Below are positions 22,801 through 34,405 of a DNA stretch of 64,000 bases, piece by piece. The stretch's first letter is position 1, and every line of letters begins with the position of its first letter. The position numbers were made by a program, and so were the translations under genes. The notes under the pieces are model-generated. The model was not told where the DNA came from. It ran no database searches and worked only from the letters and a program-made list of their open reading frames with translations. The DNA is from Strigamia acuminata (taxonomy: Eukaryota; Arthropoda; Chilopoda; Geophilomorpha; Linotaeniidae): NCBI GenBank assembly GCA_949358305.1, contig OX442324.1, positions 7,225,601-7,289,600 on the forward strand. Reading direction: 5' to 3'.

Positions 22801-23385
22801 AATAACACAACTATATAATATTTTATAGAGTTTTCGTTATTCTCCTAATTAGTATAAATGCTATTTTCGGACTTGATGTATCTTGGAGATACCGTGACTT
22901 CCAATTTCGAATTTGAGTTTACATAAACTAACTTGAATTATCTAAGTTCTGATTTTCTGCCGAAATAATCTTTTCTAATAGCCTAAATTCAAGTCCAGAA
23001 TTTATTTCCAAGTCTTCTTTTTGAAGAAACTTTCGTCATACATAAAATCATCATTTGTGTTATCACAAAATATTTATTTCATATGCCTAGTCAGATGTAT
23101 CGCTATAAATATACAATAAATAGCTTTTAGATGATAAGAGTTGACAATTTAAGAATCAAAATGTCCCCCTTAATTGTCATGACCGGAGTCACTTGGTATT
23201 CTTTGTACAATTGACTAATTTTAATTTAAACTAGTTGTCTTTTAATACTGTAATATTACTTTTCGAGAATTGTTAATTTTAACTTTATATTTTGTCCCCC
23301 TTTTCTTTAGAAGAGAGGTCATGATTTTTAGAAGAGGATTTTCTGTTTACACTATAATCGGGGAATCTTTGTGTATCATATCATG
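22801..23385. other. AT-rich 3' untranslated interior of the LTR element
   Basis: No ORF. Several further G-rich purine tracts occur on the minus strand (complements of CCCCCTT near 23165 and 23297), resembling the terminal polypurine tract. Confidence 0.5.
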
Positions 23386-24879
23386 TTAATCAACATGATT
23401 CTTTGCTAAATATTGAGCTCGCATATTTGCGAATTTCCGAGATCTCTCAGCCTGCTGTACTGATTTCTTTCGACGTTTTTCCTTTGGGCAGTTACATACA
23501 GTGTACTGACTTGGCAGTGTAAATGACCGTGACGACCCAACTTTTTGTTTTAGGTCATCTCTGGAAAACCATACATGAATGGGACCCTCATTGGAAAACC
23601 ATACGTGGAAAGGACCCATATTTGGAATTGTGAAATCCCGCAACAAACGAGGGGATCTATATTTGACTCTAAGTCGTGGAACTGATGATTGGAAACCTGG
23701 GTTTTCAGTCAGTTTTTGAACATGTTGGTTTGTACTTGAAGTTTCTTCATCACCAGCTGGACTTGGTGACCGAAAACGCTTTTTTGAAGTTCTTAATTCC
23801 TCTCGTTGAGATGAATTATTCTGGATATTGCAGGGTTGCTTTCCAGACGCAAATTGTTGTATCTCCGTCAGATTGACGACTGGGACGGGTTTTAGTCGTT
23901 GGTTACGGTATTGATTTCGAAATACGAATTGTTGCGCTTCGTTTATATTTTTAAATTCAGCTGAATTTAACTGGTATTGTTTACAATACTGTTCGAATTG
24001 ATACCGGATCTCCCGTGGGTTAGTCAAAAAACTTTCTTTTTTAGGTTTAAAATCATTCTCATTATCGTGTTGGTAATACTTTTTCAAGGGAAAAGTTTGC
24101 TTGACCTTTTTTCGATTTGAAATGGGCGTTAGGTAGAATTGTCTTGGCTGGGGACTCTTCTTGGTAGACAAATCATACGTCCGCAAACATGAGTTTGTGA
24201 TCGGCGATCGGGCACGTTGTTGTACGTTATTTGACTGCAAATGTTTGTTTGGAGTCCGAATATCTTTCCTTTGCATTGATATTGGTGGCCCAAAACTTTT
24301 GTTTACGGTTCCCAATTCTTTTGATAGCGGTAGGTTAATCGACAGATTAAGGCTAGCCACATATTGTTGTGCTTCAGCTGGATTAGCATATCGAACTGAA
24401 ATTAGCTGATCTCGATTGTAAACGAGTTTTAATTTGTTCTGAACAACCGACTGGTTAGTTAACGAACTCTCTGGACGAGAATTATTAGGTTTATAATTCT
24501 CTTCCCCCTTATCTACCGAATTAGGTGGTTTAAACTTTTCTAACTTAGATCCCCTACTGGATGTTTGAAACATAGTATGAGAATCTTGATTCACTAAGTT
24601 TCGGCTGTATGTTTGTGGATTCCGTACTGGATCTTGATGTGAAGATTGAGATTGGGTACGATCTCGCCAGTTCCTAGCTTTTACATAGTCTGAAGCTTCG
24701 ATTATATTTTTAAACTTGGTTTTATCCAGTCCATGACGATTACAATACAGAGTAAAATGATCGGGAATCTTTTCTGTTTGATCGCCAAGTGGTACAGAAC
24801 TTAAATTTAAGTTTGTCTGCTTATTATTTCCTTTTGGATCGATCATATTCAATGGTTTTTGAGCCATAAAAAAATTCAA
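23386..24879 (-). CDS. Orphan 497-aa ORF of the large LTR element, three internal repeats
   Basis: An uninterrupted frame of 497 codons, or 493 if the second Met is used. A motif of the form aromatic-x2-YC-x4-L-x4-FKNI-x-EA-x3-V occurs near residues 41-73 and 295-335. A weaker form lies near 151-180 (VYNRDQL...NPAEAQQYV). A second short duplication, GP[FI]HVWFS, occurs twice near 427-450. The protein is Gln/Asn/Ser-rich and basic, with a Lys/Arg C terminus. There is no CCHC knuckle, protease DTG, YxDD or integrase triad. Position in an LTR element suggests a Gag-like nucleic-acid-binding role, but I recognise no family. Preservation of a long frame in otherwise decayed AT-rich DNA argues for selection or recent activity. 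Confidence 0.6.
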   Translation of the reverse strand: MNFFMAQKPLNMIDPKGNNKQTNLNLSSVPLGDQTEKIPDHFTLYCNRHGLDKTKFKNIIEASDYVKARNWRDRTQSQSSHQDPVRNPQTYSRNLVNQDSHTMFQTSSRGSKLEKFKPPNSVDKGEENYKPNNSRPESSLTNQSVVQNKLKLVYNRDQLISVRYANPAEAQQYVASLNLSINLPLSKELGTVNKSFGPPISMQRKDIRTPNKHLQSNNVQQRARSPITNSCLRTYDLSTKKSPQPRQFYLTPISNRKKVKQTFPLKKYYQHDNENDFKPKKESFLTNPREIRYQFEQYCKQYQLNSAEFKNINEAQQFVFRNQYRNQRLKPVPVVNLTEIQQFASGKQPCNIQNNSSQREELRTSKKRFRSPSPAGDEETSSTNQHVQKLTENPGFQSSVPRLRVKYRSPRLLRDFTIPNMGPFHVWFSNEGPIHVWFSRDDLKQKVGSSRSFTLPSQYTVCNCPKEKRRKKSVQQAERSRKFANMRAQYLAKNHVD

Positions 24880-27800
24880 AATCTGACGATTTTAATTCTT
24901 TAATTTATAAAGAAGACGAATATAATACACTTTTCAACAAGAAACACTTCTAAACTTTACTTTTGACAAAATAAAATTAAACTTCGCGTTTGTTTGACAC
25001 GTGTTAGCTTTTGCAGGTTACACGGCACACAAAATTCGAATCGTGACTGAAATCGGGACGGCGTGGTCAAGATGACTCTGGAACACGTCTTCTGGTCTGG
25101 TCTGGATGCGAATGATCAGTATCTGATCTGGTCCTCCTTTAATAGCAGGGGGCTGGGGATCCCTAGATCTCCCAACTTCTGATTGGCGGATGTTAGTGTC
25201 GGCCAATGGTATAAAGGACGTTACATCTATTTAGTAGTTCTCTACTAAGTCCGTTCCCTTCGAGATTCAATTTTACCGATAAAATAAAATTCCTTCGGGA
25301 AGACATTCGTAAAATATTGTATTTTTCAAATGAAAATAAAATAAACTTACTTCAATCTTCTTGAACTTTGGGATTTTTACCAATCCAAATAATTAAATAA
25401 CTTTTCTTCAAAAAATATTTTTCTTTTAATTATTCCGTTAGTGTGTGATATCGTTACAACCACAACTTTTAATAAAGTTTTCTCAAACTCTCAATTTTTC
25501 TTATTCTTATTCAATTATCGTTCAAATAATCATTCCTTTGTAATTGAAATCTATTTTCGATTCCCAACATTGTGTATTCATTTCCAATAGGAAGAATAAT
25601 TTGACCAAGTCTTTACTTTTTCGGGTTTAAATTCCATTTTTCGAGTGTGAAAAAATAAATTTTCACCATCCATCTCCCCCTTTTTTAACAAATTTTTTTT
25701 TAACAAATAAAAATTCGTTAAAATTCTTTAAATTTGTTTTGCGAGAAAAATTATCTAATTCTCTAATCTTCCAAAAGAAAATATTCGAAATTTTACTTTA
25801 AACGATAAAGTTATTGGTACAAATGTGTACTTGTTTTTCGGGAGAAAACTATTCGACAATCCTTTAGACTTTTGGGTAAAAATTATTCATCAAATCTTTC
25901 TTTTTTGATGACAATTGCTTTGATTTTTCGAAAGAAAATATCTAGCTAAATTCCACTTTTCCTGAGCGGACAATTGTTTTCACAATTAGTTATTCCTTTG
26001 CGATATTTACGAAGGACGTGTCTTTGATTATTCGTTTTAATAATTTTCGTCCCCCTTATCTCTAATAACGAGATGTTTTTGCAGAGATCTTTTATCTTTT
26101 GAATGAAAGAATATTTAAATCTCAATTGTCGTAAATACCTTCATCTGCTGCAGCATTTCCTCAATTTGAACTTTTCAAATGAAAAGGCAAATCTGGAGAA
26201 CTTTCACTGTCAAACTTCTATTCCTATCGCGCCAAAATTCGTAATTCACTGGTTTGGAATTCCGTATAACACGTGACACAATAACAGTATCGATGTCACA
26301 ATTAAGCAGTTTACTACTCGGTCCGCGCGAGGACATGTAAATTACTTTTTTCCGATAAAAATCATTTTTCTTTGAAAAATATTTGAAATTGATTTTTCAC
26401 AACTACTTTTGAATGAAATAAAATGAAGTTATTCCAACTTTTCGTTAATTGCTCACACATAACATTCCCTTTACTGTGGGATTTGCATCGAAATTCCATT
26501 TTTAAAGAACCTTTCTTTTACTTATCGCAAATAAAACATATTCAATCGTTTTTCTGATTAAACTTTAACACGTAAATTACGAACGAAATATATGATGACA
26601 TTCCATTAACCTTTAGGAAAATTGACTAAATTCTTAATTTTTAGAGAAAAATAATGTATCTAGAATCTTTCCTTTTCCGAATAAAATCTATGTTCAAAAT
26701 AGAAGATAAATCTTGTGCAATTCTTAGTTTTTTCGAATGGAAAAATACAACTTTTCATCAGCGGTGATTTATTTGATTTTTCCGAAAGAAAAATAATTAC
26801 TTTGAAACTTATTTTCTTCGTTTAAATCAGCTATCTGATTTTAAAGCTTCAATCCAATCAAAAAATATTCGCTCCGTAAATATTTCATGTGGCAAAGTTC
26901 ATAGCCACAAATGGATTTGTTATTCCGGTTTTAAGAAATCATGTGGGAAAATGTCCGATTAGATTACTAAAAATATTCGTTGTTTTTCAAACAGCTAAAT
27001 TTCATTTAGAAATTCTCAAAATTTGGGAGACCCAAATATCGTTGGAAACTTAAAACACTGTTAAATTTCCGAAAGGAAAGATTGAATGAAATCCTTTTAC
27101 TTTTCCGAGGGAAAGCGTTTATCGTGATTCGTAACTTTCAATGTAAAAAATACTATTCTACGTGGTCGGCAACTTCATTCGCCGCCATTTTATATTTTCT
27201 TAATTTCCATTGTCCCGAAGGAAAAATTTTCCTTTTTGTGAAAATAGTTAATTCCTTCAAATAAAGGTAATATTCATTTCGATTTGCAAATCTTTTCTGC
27301 GAAATGGAGTGTGTTGTTTTTCTCCAACAACTAAATTATCTTTGGTACCGATGGCAGTGGAAAAATTAGTTCGCGACACTTAAATAAATCTCTACGAACC
27401 TTCTGTAACATTTCTCTGCTGTCTTTTATCTGTTGTCCGCCATAATTTCCAAGCATTCGTTCGCACCTTGCGTTGAAGGTTTGAGTAGCTTCCCTGCTGC
27501 GTTTGATACGGAGATCGACGCGTATTGCTATGGCGCGTGGTCGCTGGCTATCGGTGTCGACGTACAGTTACAAGAAACTTAATTTCTTGTAAATATTTCC
27601 AAATAGTTGCGGTGTTTTCTTCGTTTTAACTTTTCAGGTGGAAAGATAAATTCGTAAGAAGTCCGCCTTCTAAACTTGTATGTTTTTAGCTTTTCGAAAT
27701 AAAACAAACTTCGAAAAAAATATCTGTATTCTTATTTCACTCGAAACTTTTTTGATTTCTTATTTAAAATACTTCGTATTCCTTAAATTGTCGAACGAAA

Positions 27801-28372
27801 ATAGTAAAGAGAGTTCACTAAACGTTTCCATTTCGTCAGTTTAACTTTTCACATGAAAATATAAACTGAAAATCTATTTGTCTGTTTTAACTAAAATTTT
27901 TTAGTTAATATCGGATTCAAGATTCGCTTTTGCAATTCGATCGAATTAATTTGCAACCTATTTCAGTGATCGTGTGATAGGTCTATAACTTCCGAAATTC
28001 CTAGTTAAAGGACTGTTTTGGTGTTTCTCAAGAAAATAAACATGGTTTGAAACTTGTCTGTTTTTTAACTAAATCTTTTAGTTAAATATTTATCTCAAAA
28101 TTCACTTTTACAATTCTATCGAATTTAATTGCAACCTAATCTCGGTGGGACCTCCACGTGTGAGATTAGGTGGTAGTCTTTGAAATCCCTAAAATCTTCA
28201 AACGAAAATAATGAAGGAAAATCTACTACGTATTTCTATTTCATCAGTTTAACTTCTTCACATGGAAATATAAACTGAAAATTTAATCTGTCTATTTTTA
28301 ACTTAAATCTTTTTGTTAAATATTTATCTCCAATATTCACTGTTGCAATTCAATCGAATTTAATTGCAACCT
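24880..28372 (-). other. 3.5-kb AT-rich leader of the large LTR element with recurrent TTTTC...GAAAA palindromes
   Basis: No ORF with coding character. Short imperfect inverted repeats of the form TTTTC-N(4-7)-GAAA recur more than twenty times between about 25320 and 28260. Examples lie near 25930, 26173, 26728, 26775, 27068, 27630 and 27845. Near the 5' LTR, two copies of a roughly 235-bp unit each carry the tRNA-Gln complement (28138-28156 and 28373-28391), and a third, decayed copy ends near 27985. On the plus strand, CCAAT and TATAAAGG words sit near 25203-25216. Confidence 0.5.
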
Positions 28373-28391
28373 AATCTCGGTGGGACCTCCA
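28373..28391 (-). other. Primer-binding site, tRNA-Gln type
   Basis: The plus-strand sequence AATCTCGGTGGGACCTCCA equals the 3' end of a eukaryotic tRNA-Gln including CCA. The minus strand is therefore complementary to it, two bases from the LTR. This fixes the element's orientation as minus. Confidence 0.8.
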
Positions 28392-28393
28392 CG

Positions 28394-30309
28394 TGTGACG
28401 GTGACGACCACAACTCCCATTTAACAATGGTACCGGGAAGAGATCGCAATAAATAAACAGTGAATACAATACGAGATAAATACAAGACAGTTTATTGTTG
28501 GTAAACAATAATATCAAGGCTAAATTATACATAGGACTAATGCCGACATTTGGCAAGTTAAATCAGCTATTAAACTATACAAAGAATTGGCCAACTGGCC
28601 CTAGAATAATATCACTACGGGTCTGGAATATGGGAGCGGTTTCCCCATCGCTCGACCTGATTATAGATGTCATCTTAAGCCGGATGGCTGTGTCCTGGAG
28701 TCCGATACGGCTTCGCTGGTTTCCTTGGTTCGCTGTGTAAACTATCGCACGTCGATAAATCGAATGATCTGAGCATTGCGGTTGACTTTGTCTGCACCGC
28801 CACAACTTTGGGAGGATATTGGTGTAAGTAAATGTATTCATTTACTTATCAATATTCCACTTATGAATTATATTTAATTCATATCGTTGTGAATTCTTAT
28901 TTAGATATTTCGGGAATAAGTTGTCGTCAACTTATCGGTTATATTGAGTTCAATATGAGATTAAGTCTTCTGACTTGATTTTGGTCCAACTGGTTGTCGA
29001 GTTTAAGTTTTGCTGTTATAAATAAAATGAAGATTAAGCTTCCCGTCGCAACACACAATTGCCATCGAAAGAAAATATACGCCTTGCAATGCAGAACGGT
29101 ATCAAGCGTCCCCTGCGTCGCGACACGGTCGTTCGTCTGGCGATTGACGGTATCACGTACACAGGAGTCGATAGCTCGCGGCTCCGCACAGCAGTATAAT
29201 CTCTCGCGGTACTATTAATAGACCGACTGCTTTGGCATCGAATACCATGAGAATCAGCTTGCCAAACACTTGGTGCTACTCGTGGTTACTGTAAAACAGA
29301 CTGCTTTGGCACCATCAGGTGAAGGAACCGATTCTCAACAATACCGATGCTACTCGTGGTAACGGAATACGTTCATACCGAAAAAGACAACTTGGTCCTG
29401 TCCGGAGGATACTGAATTGCACAACGGCGGGTTCTCCTTCGGCGTCGCAACCGTAAACTGTAACATTTATGCAACATAATGATCCCAGCACTTCGACTTC
29501 AATTGCCGGCGGTGGCATGATTCTGTAGAATCATGCAACGGTTCTTTGCGAATAAATCAACAAAGAACCAAAAGGTTTTTTTACGTGAACAACGAATCAT
29601 ATTTCTGAAGTAACAATACCAAACAGAAAATAATCAAACAGAGCTGCGGAATGGCCGATTGTTTGGGTTTATATAACCTGACTGGATTTAAGGATTAATC
29701 CAGTCATCCAATTGGAACATGGGTTCCACGAATCCCTCCAATCCCGTATCACCGGAAGTGGATACGGAGGAGCATTTATGCAAATTATGCTAATCCTTGT
29801 TACAACCGGAACTGGATACCCAGGACCGGAAATGGGTTCCACCAATCAGATTGATCGGTTGACCGATTGATCGCTAAACATTCTGTCCCGCAGAAATGGA
29901 AGTTACATTGTATTTAACAATGTCAGATACTTAATATATATTTATATTAATATTTAACACAATTTATTCACTTGATTAAATATACGTTTATATTTAATCA
30001 TGAGGTTTTCAAGTTCGTATTCGAATTTATCGCTAATTGCGATCGCGCCATCTAGTGGCAATATGGAGCATTGACAAATGCGGGTTTTAGCAGACGAATC
30101 TTCGTAATTATGCCGTGATACTTTAGTATCATGTGGAAATTAGTGTTTATTCTTAATAAACGAACATCTTTGTATTTGAAACATCATAAATGACTTTATT
30201 CTAGACATTTATCAGTTTTACACAGAATATTGTAAAAATACCATCATATTGGCGCAACAGCGCTTTCTTGATAGAAAATAGGCATTTATAGCCATTGTAA
30301 ACCGTCATA
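28394..30309 (-). repeat. Right (5') LTR, uninterrupted
   Basis: 1,916 bp, TGTGACGGT...ACCGTCATA. It is nearly identical to the left LTR apart from the 31-bp indel and the nested insertion, and is followed by the duplicated ATTG (30310-30313). Confidence 0.9.
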
Positions 30310-30313
30310 ATTG

Positions 30314-30864
30314 ACACACTTCGGTCTTTGATCGGAGAGGTAAACGACTCTTTTACGTAAAATTTAATTTTAATCAATTAATTTATTAATTTGTTTTGTT
30401 TTGTTTTGTTTTGTTTTGTTTTGTTTTGTTTTCCCTTTTTCTTCGTTCTACAGACGGACAACGTCGTTGTCGTGACGATGGACGAGATGCTACGCAAGTG
30501 GGACATATCACCGGTGGGTATATCCGCTGCGCGTGTCGTTGTCGGCGCGTTCTAATTATTCGTTTTCTCTTTTTCCTTTCAGCCGGAACACCGGCCGCTC
30601 GTGTTGACATTTATGGCGGAGGGGGTCCCGCCAGTGCCCGCGGGATCATCTTTGGCGCCGGGTCTGCAGGTGCCCGTGCCCGCGGAAGAGCACGAAGACG
30701 GTGAAGAAGGGCGCGACGACGACGGCGACTTCGAGGCGGGACCGAAGCGAGTGGAGGGGGGGAAGGTGTGGAAGGGGAAGGGGGTCGGAAAATCGAGCGA
30801 CAGGGGGAAGAAGGAGAAGAAGGAGAAAAAGAAGAAGAAGAAGGGAGATGGAGGGCGCCATTAA
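30314..30864 (+). pseudogene. Gene C, 3' part: end of exon 12 plus exons 13-14, cut off by the LTR element
   Basis: Exon 12 resumes at 30314 and ends at 30339 (GGAGAG|GTAAAC). Exons 13 (30454-30513) and 14 (30583-30864, stop included) follow in phase 0. The 352 nt left of the insertion and 26 nt right of it make exactly 126 codons. The full ancestral protein would be about 1,057 aa. The tail has an LTFMAEGVPP segment, then acidic and Lys-rich stretches ending KKGDGGRH. Without the 5' part this piece has no start codon of its own, so it is probably dead unless the element is somehow bypassed. Confidence 0.75.
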
Positions 30865-30973
30865 GGGAGAAATTCTTCTCTTATAATTTTAGAAATGTAT
30901 ACATTTATTTTCATTCTAATCACTATTCTTATTCTTGTCGTCGTTGCTAATTATTAATTATTACTATTATTGC

Positions 30974-31013
<40 letters not shown>

Positions 31014-31694
31014 CATCATTATTATAGTGCTCGTATTTATGATCAATCGAAAATTGTCGTCGCTAATTGTTATTATGATTACTATTATTGCGATTAATCG
31101 ATTGATTAAACAACCTCGTTTTACTTTGCAACGCTTTGCCCGGTTTCATTTCATTTTGCTTCTCTTCGTTTCGTTTGTTTTTATTAAAGTCTCCACCGTG
31201 CCGGGTCTGTCGGTGACATTCCGATGGGCGTCGGTAGAGGGAAAGGAAAGGATCGAATTACTCCCTGACCAATCGTCTATCCACGTGTCGCGCGTGCACG
31301 AGCGACTGCGTGTGGGATTTAACAGCGGGGCGGCGTCGGCGCGTCCATTGGTTGGCTTCCAACCGCCCCCAACATCTCGTAAAAATCGACACCGATTTTA
31401 TGACTTTGAGCGACTCACTCCGCCGCGAACCCTTTCATCCAGTCCCCCCCGCGATGAAGTTTTGGCCGCTAGCGCCCACCTCCCACCCCCCAATTCAAAT
31501 TTAAACCAAGGTTGTAAAAAAAAAAAAACTTCAAACTGTTCGATAAAAGATAATTATTTTTATTGCTTACAATTGGGGAACGGAAAACAATGTACAAAAG
31601 AAAGAAACGAAGTAAATTAAAAAAGAAATAAATAAATAAATAAATAAAAACAAATAAATAACACGAACGGGAGAATTGTCCGGTTCGGCCCCGA
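30865..31694. other. Intergenic region between convergent genes C and E
   Basis: TTA-rich microsatellite lies at about 30955-31090. A GC-rich non-coding stretch (31190-31505) and an AT-rich stretch with AAAT repeats follow. No gene is supported. Confidence 0.5.
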
Positions 31695-32685
<991 letters not shown>

Positions 32686-32709
32686 TGCCTGGAACGTAGA
32701 AGTAGAATT

Positions 32710-32714
32710 TAATG

Positions 32715-32760
<46 letters not shown>

Positions 32761-33850
32761 TAATAAGAGAGGGTCGGGGTTGCAAATCTGTCAAACACGC
32801 GAGTGAGCGAGTGAGCGGGCGAGCGGCGATGGATACCGGACCGAAACCAATTCCGGCGTCCGTGCTCGCGCACATGCGTCGACAAGCACGTAGTTGGGGA
32901 GATAATTGACCGATTGTTCGATCGATTAATTGACAACTGTGACAATGAAGCGACTAATTACTCACTTTTGGGTTGTCTGAGTGTCCTCGAGTGTGGTGCG
33001 AGTCGCGTGCGGTGACCGTCTGTGCGTAGAGCGACGTTCGGCGACGTAATTTGGAAACACGGCGACTCTCTTCGCGCTCTCGGCCTACGGCACCGTGCGG
33101 TTGGTAACCCCGTCCGCTCGCCACCCGGGCCGGTGATAAAACGCGACTATTTAATCCCGCATTTGAAATTAAAATGTCTCACGACCGATTCGAATGACGA
33201 ACAATTGAAAAAAATAAATAAATTTAATAAGATCCGTCGCGTCCGTCTCGCTCGGTCGATTCGTGTGTACACGAAACGCAGAAAAGGCTCGGAAAAGCTG
33301 GTCTTATCGCTTGGCCGGGCCGGCCGAGTGGGTAGAGTGATCTACTGTACGGAGTCGTGGGTCCCGAGTTTGGATCCCGCTTCCGCCAACGTTTCGTTTC
33401 TCCAGTTTGACGATCTGATTTGATGATTGAAAAGAAAATAAATATGTTTACATTACACGACCTCCGCGTAGCAACATCCTCTCGTAAGACAACGGGAGGA
33501 TGGGAGAGAATCGAAAGATTCGGTTCTCTTTTTATTTATTTATTTATTTATTTAATTAAGTTATTTATTTTATTTATTTTTTCGTTTTTTTCTTTTAATT
33601 TGCATCGACAAACTGGCCAGCAAATTTAAGTAAAAGTTTGTTTTCCCGCGCACACACGAACGGACGAGAACTCGCACAGCGCCACCGCCGCCACCGCCGC
33701 CACCGCCGCCACCGCCGCCACCGCCGCCATTTTTTTTTTCTGTTTTCGTCGACATCGAACTCGGTTCAAACCAATCGGTTTCGTTGCCCCGACTCGCATT
33801 TTCACCGACTCGTTTATTCGCCTATTTGTTTATCTATTTATTCGTTTAGA
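32710..33850. other. Intergenic region between divergent gene E and thymidine kinase, with tRNA-like sequence and microsatellites
   Basis: It contains (TAA)n at 32712-32760 and a likely 5' exon of gene E ending at the donor near 32961. A tRNA-like unit (33313-33388) follows. A 9-bp (CCGCCACCG)n tract lies at about 33678-33728. It ends with the TTTAG acceptor at about 33843-33849 before the kinase ATG, so a leader exon for the kinase probably lies here. Confidence 0.5.
33313..33388 (+). repeat. tRNA-like sequence, same family as the 38.5-40.5 kb array
   Basis: GGCCGAGTGGGTAGAG (A-box-like) and GAGTTTGGATCC (B-box-like) at tRNA spacing. Stems are imperfect and the B box is degenerate, so it is a tRNA-derived repeat and not a tRNA gene call. 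Confidence 0.55.
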
Positions 33851-33859
33851 CGCGACGGC

Positions 33860-34405
33860 ATGTCCCTCGCGCCCGAGAACGAGCCGCGAGGCGGCATCCA
33901 ATTGATAATCGGGCCCATGTTCGCGGAGAAAACGACGGAGCTCCTGAGGCGCCTCGAAGGGAGAAAGGCGCTGCTATTGAAGCCGAAGATCGACGATCGC
34001 CACGGTTCATCGGAAGTCGTCACCCACCCCGGAGTCTCGAGAGCGGCGCGCGTGATTGGGGACTTGGCGGAAGCTCGAGAACAGTCGGAAAAGTTCGAAA
34101 CCATCGGCATCGACGAGGGTCAATTTTTCGACGACCTGGTCCCGTTCTGTCAAGAAATGGCGGAGAAAGGGAAGACCGTGATAGTCGCGGCCCTCGACGG
34201 GAACTTTAAACGAAACCCGTTCGGACACGTGTGCGAATTGCTGCCGAAGTCGGAGCACGTCGTGAAACTCGAGGCGACGTGCTACCGGTGCCGAAGGGAA
34301 GCGGCGTTCACGAAGCGGACGTCGGGCGAAGAGGACGTTGTAGTGATCGGGGGCGCCGACAAATACGTTCCGACATGTCGCGCGTGTTTCGCGGCGCGGC
34401 CATAG
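33860..34405 (+). CDS. TK: Thymidine kinase (TK1-type), P-loop Gly replaced by Glu
   Basis: 181 aa from the ATG, a little shorter than typical cytosolic TK1 (about 190-235). Known family role: ATP-dependent phosphorylation of thymidine to dTMP in the salvage pathway. Seen: a P-loop-like GPMFAEKTTE (residues 18-27), a DDR region (KPKIDDRHG) and DEGQFF with the catalytic Glu. LDGNFKRNPFG and the lasso segment IGGADKY follow. Two Cys pairs (CYRC, CRAC) fit the structural zinc. The second P-loop Gly of GxxxxGK[ST] is Glu23 here, which should hinder phosphate binding. A splice acceptor (TTTAG) just upstream implies a non-coding first exon. It could be a host gene, a retrocopy or virus-derived; the sequence does not decide. 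Confidence 0.85.
   Translation: MSLAPENEPRGGIQLIIGPMFAEKTTELLRRLEGRKALLLKPKIDDRHGSSEVVTHPGVSRAARVIGDLAEAREQSEKFETIGIDEGQFFDDLVPFCQEMAEKGKTVIVAALDGNFKRNPFGHVCELLPKSEHVVKLEATCYRCRREAAFTKRTSGEEDVVVIGGADKYVPTCRACFAARP

Larger units (their letters stand above)
16403..30309 (-). mobile_element. Large non-autonomous LTR retrotransposon with 1.9-kb LTRs and nested fold-back element
   Basis: The ends are TGTGACGGT...ACCGTCATA, a 9-bp inverted repeat with one mismatch. The right (5') LTR is 28394-30309 (1,916 bp). The left (3') LTR is 16403-17650 plus 22154-22790, split by a 4.5-kb insertion. The interior is 22791-28393 (5.6 kb). On the minus strand, a primer site matching the 3' end of tRNA-Gln (28391-28373) lies two bases from the 5' LTR. 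A purine tract AAGGGGGATG (22800-22791) abuts the 3' LTR. The only sizeable ORF is at 24879-23386. No protease, RT, RNase H or integrase was found, so it resembles a LARD-type element that depends on a partner. Confidence 0.88.

Noticed and set aside
23386-24879. Retroviral Gag or Env identity for the orphan ORF
   Set aside because: No zinc knuckle, major-homology-like motif, signal peptide or membrane segment is visible, so no function was assigned.
25200-25260. Strong plus-strand promoter (CCAAT plus TATAAAGG) inside the LTR element
   Set aside because: The words are present, but no plus-strand ORF or transcript feature follows, so it is noted only within the leader entry.
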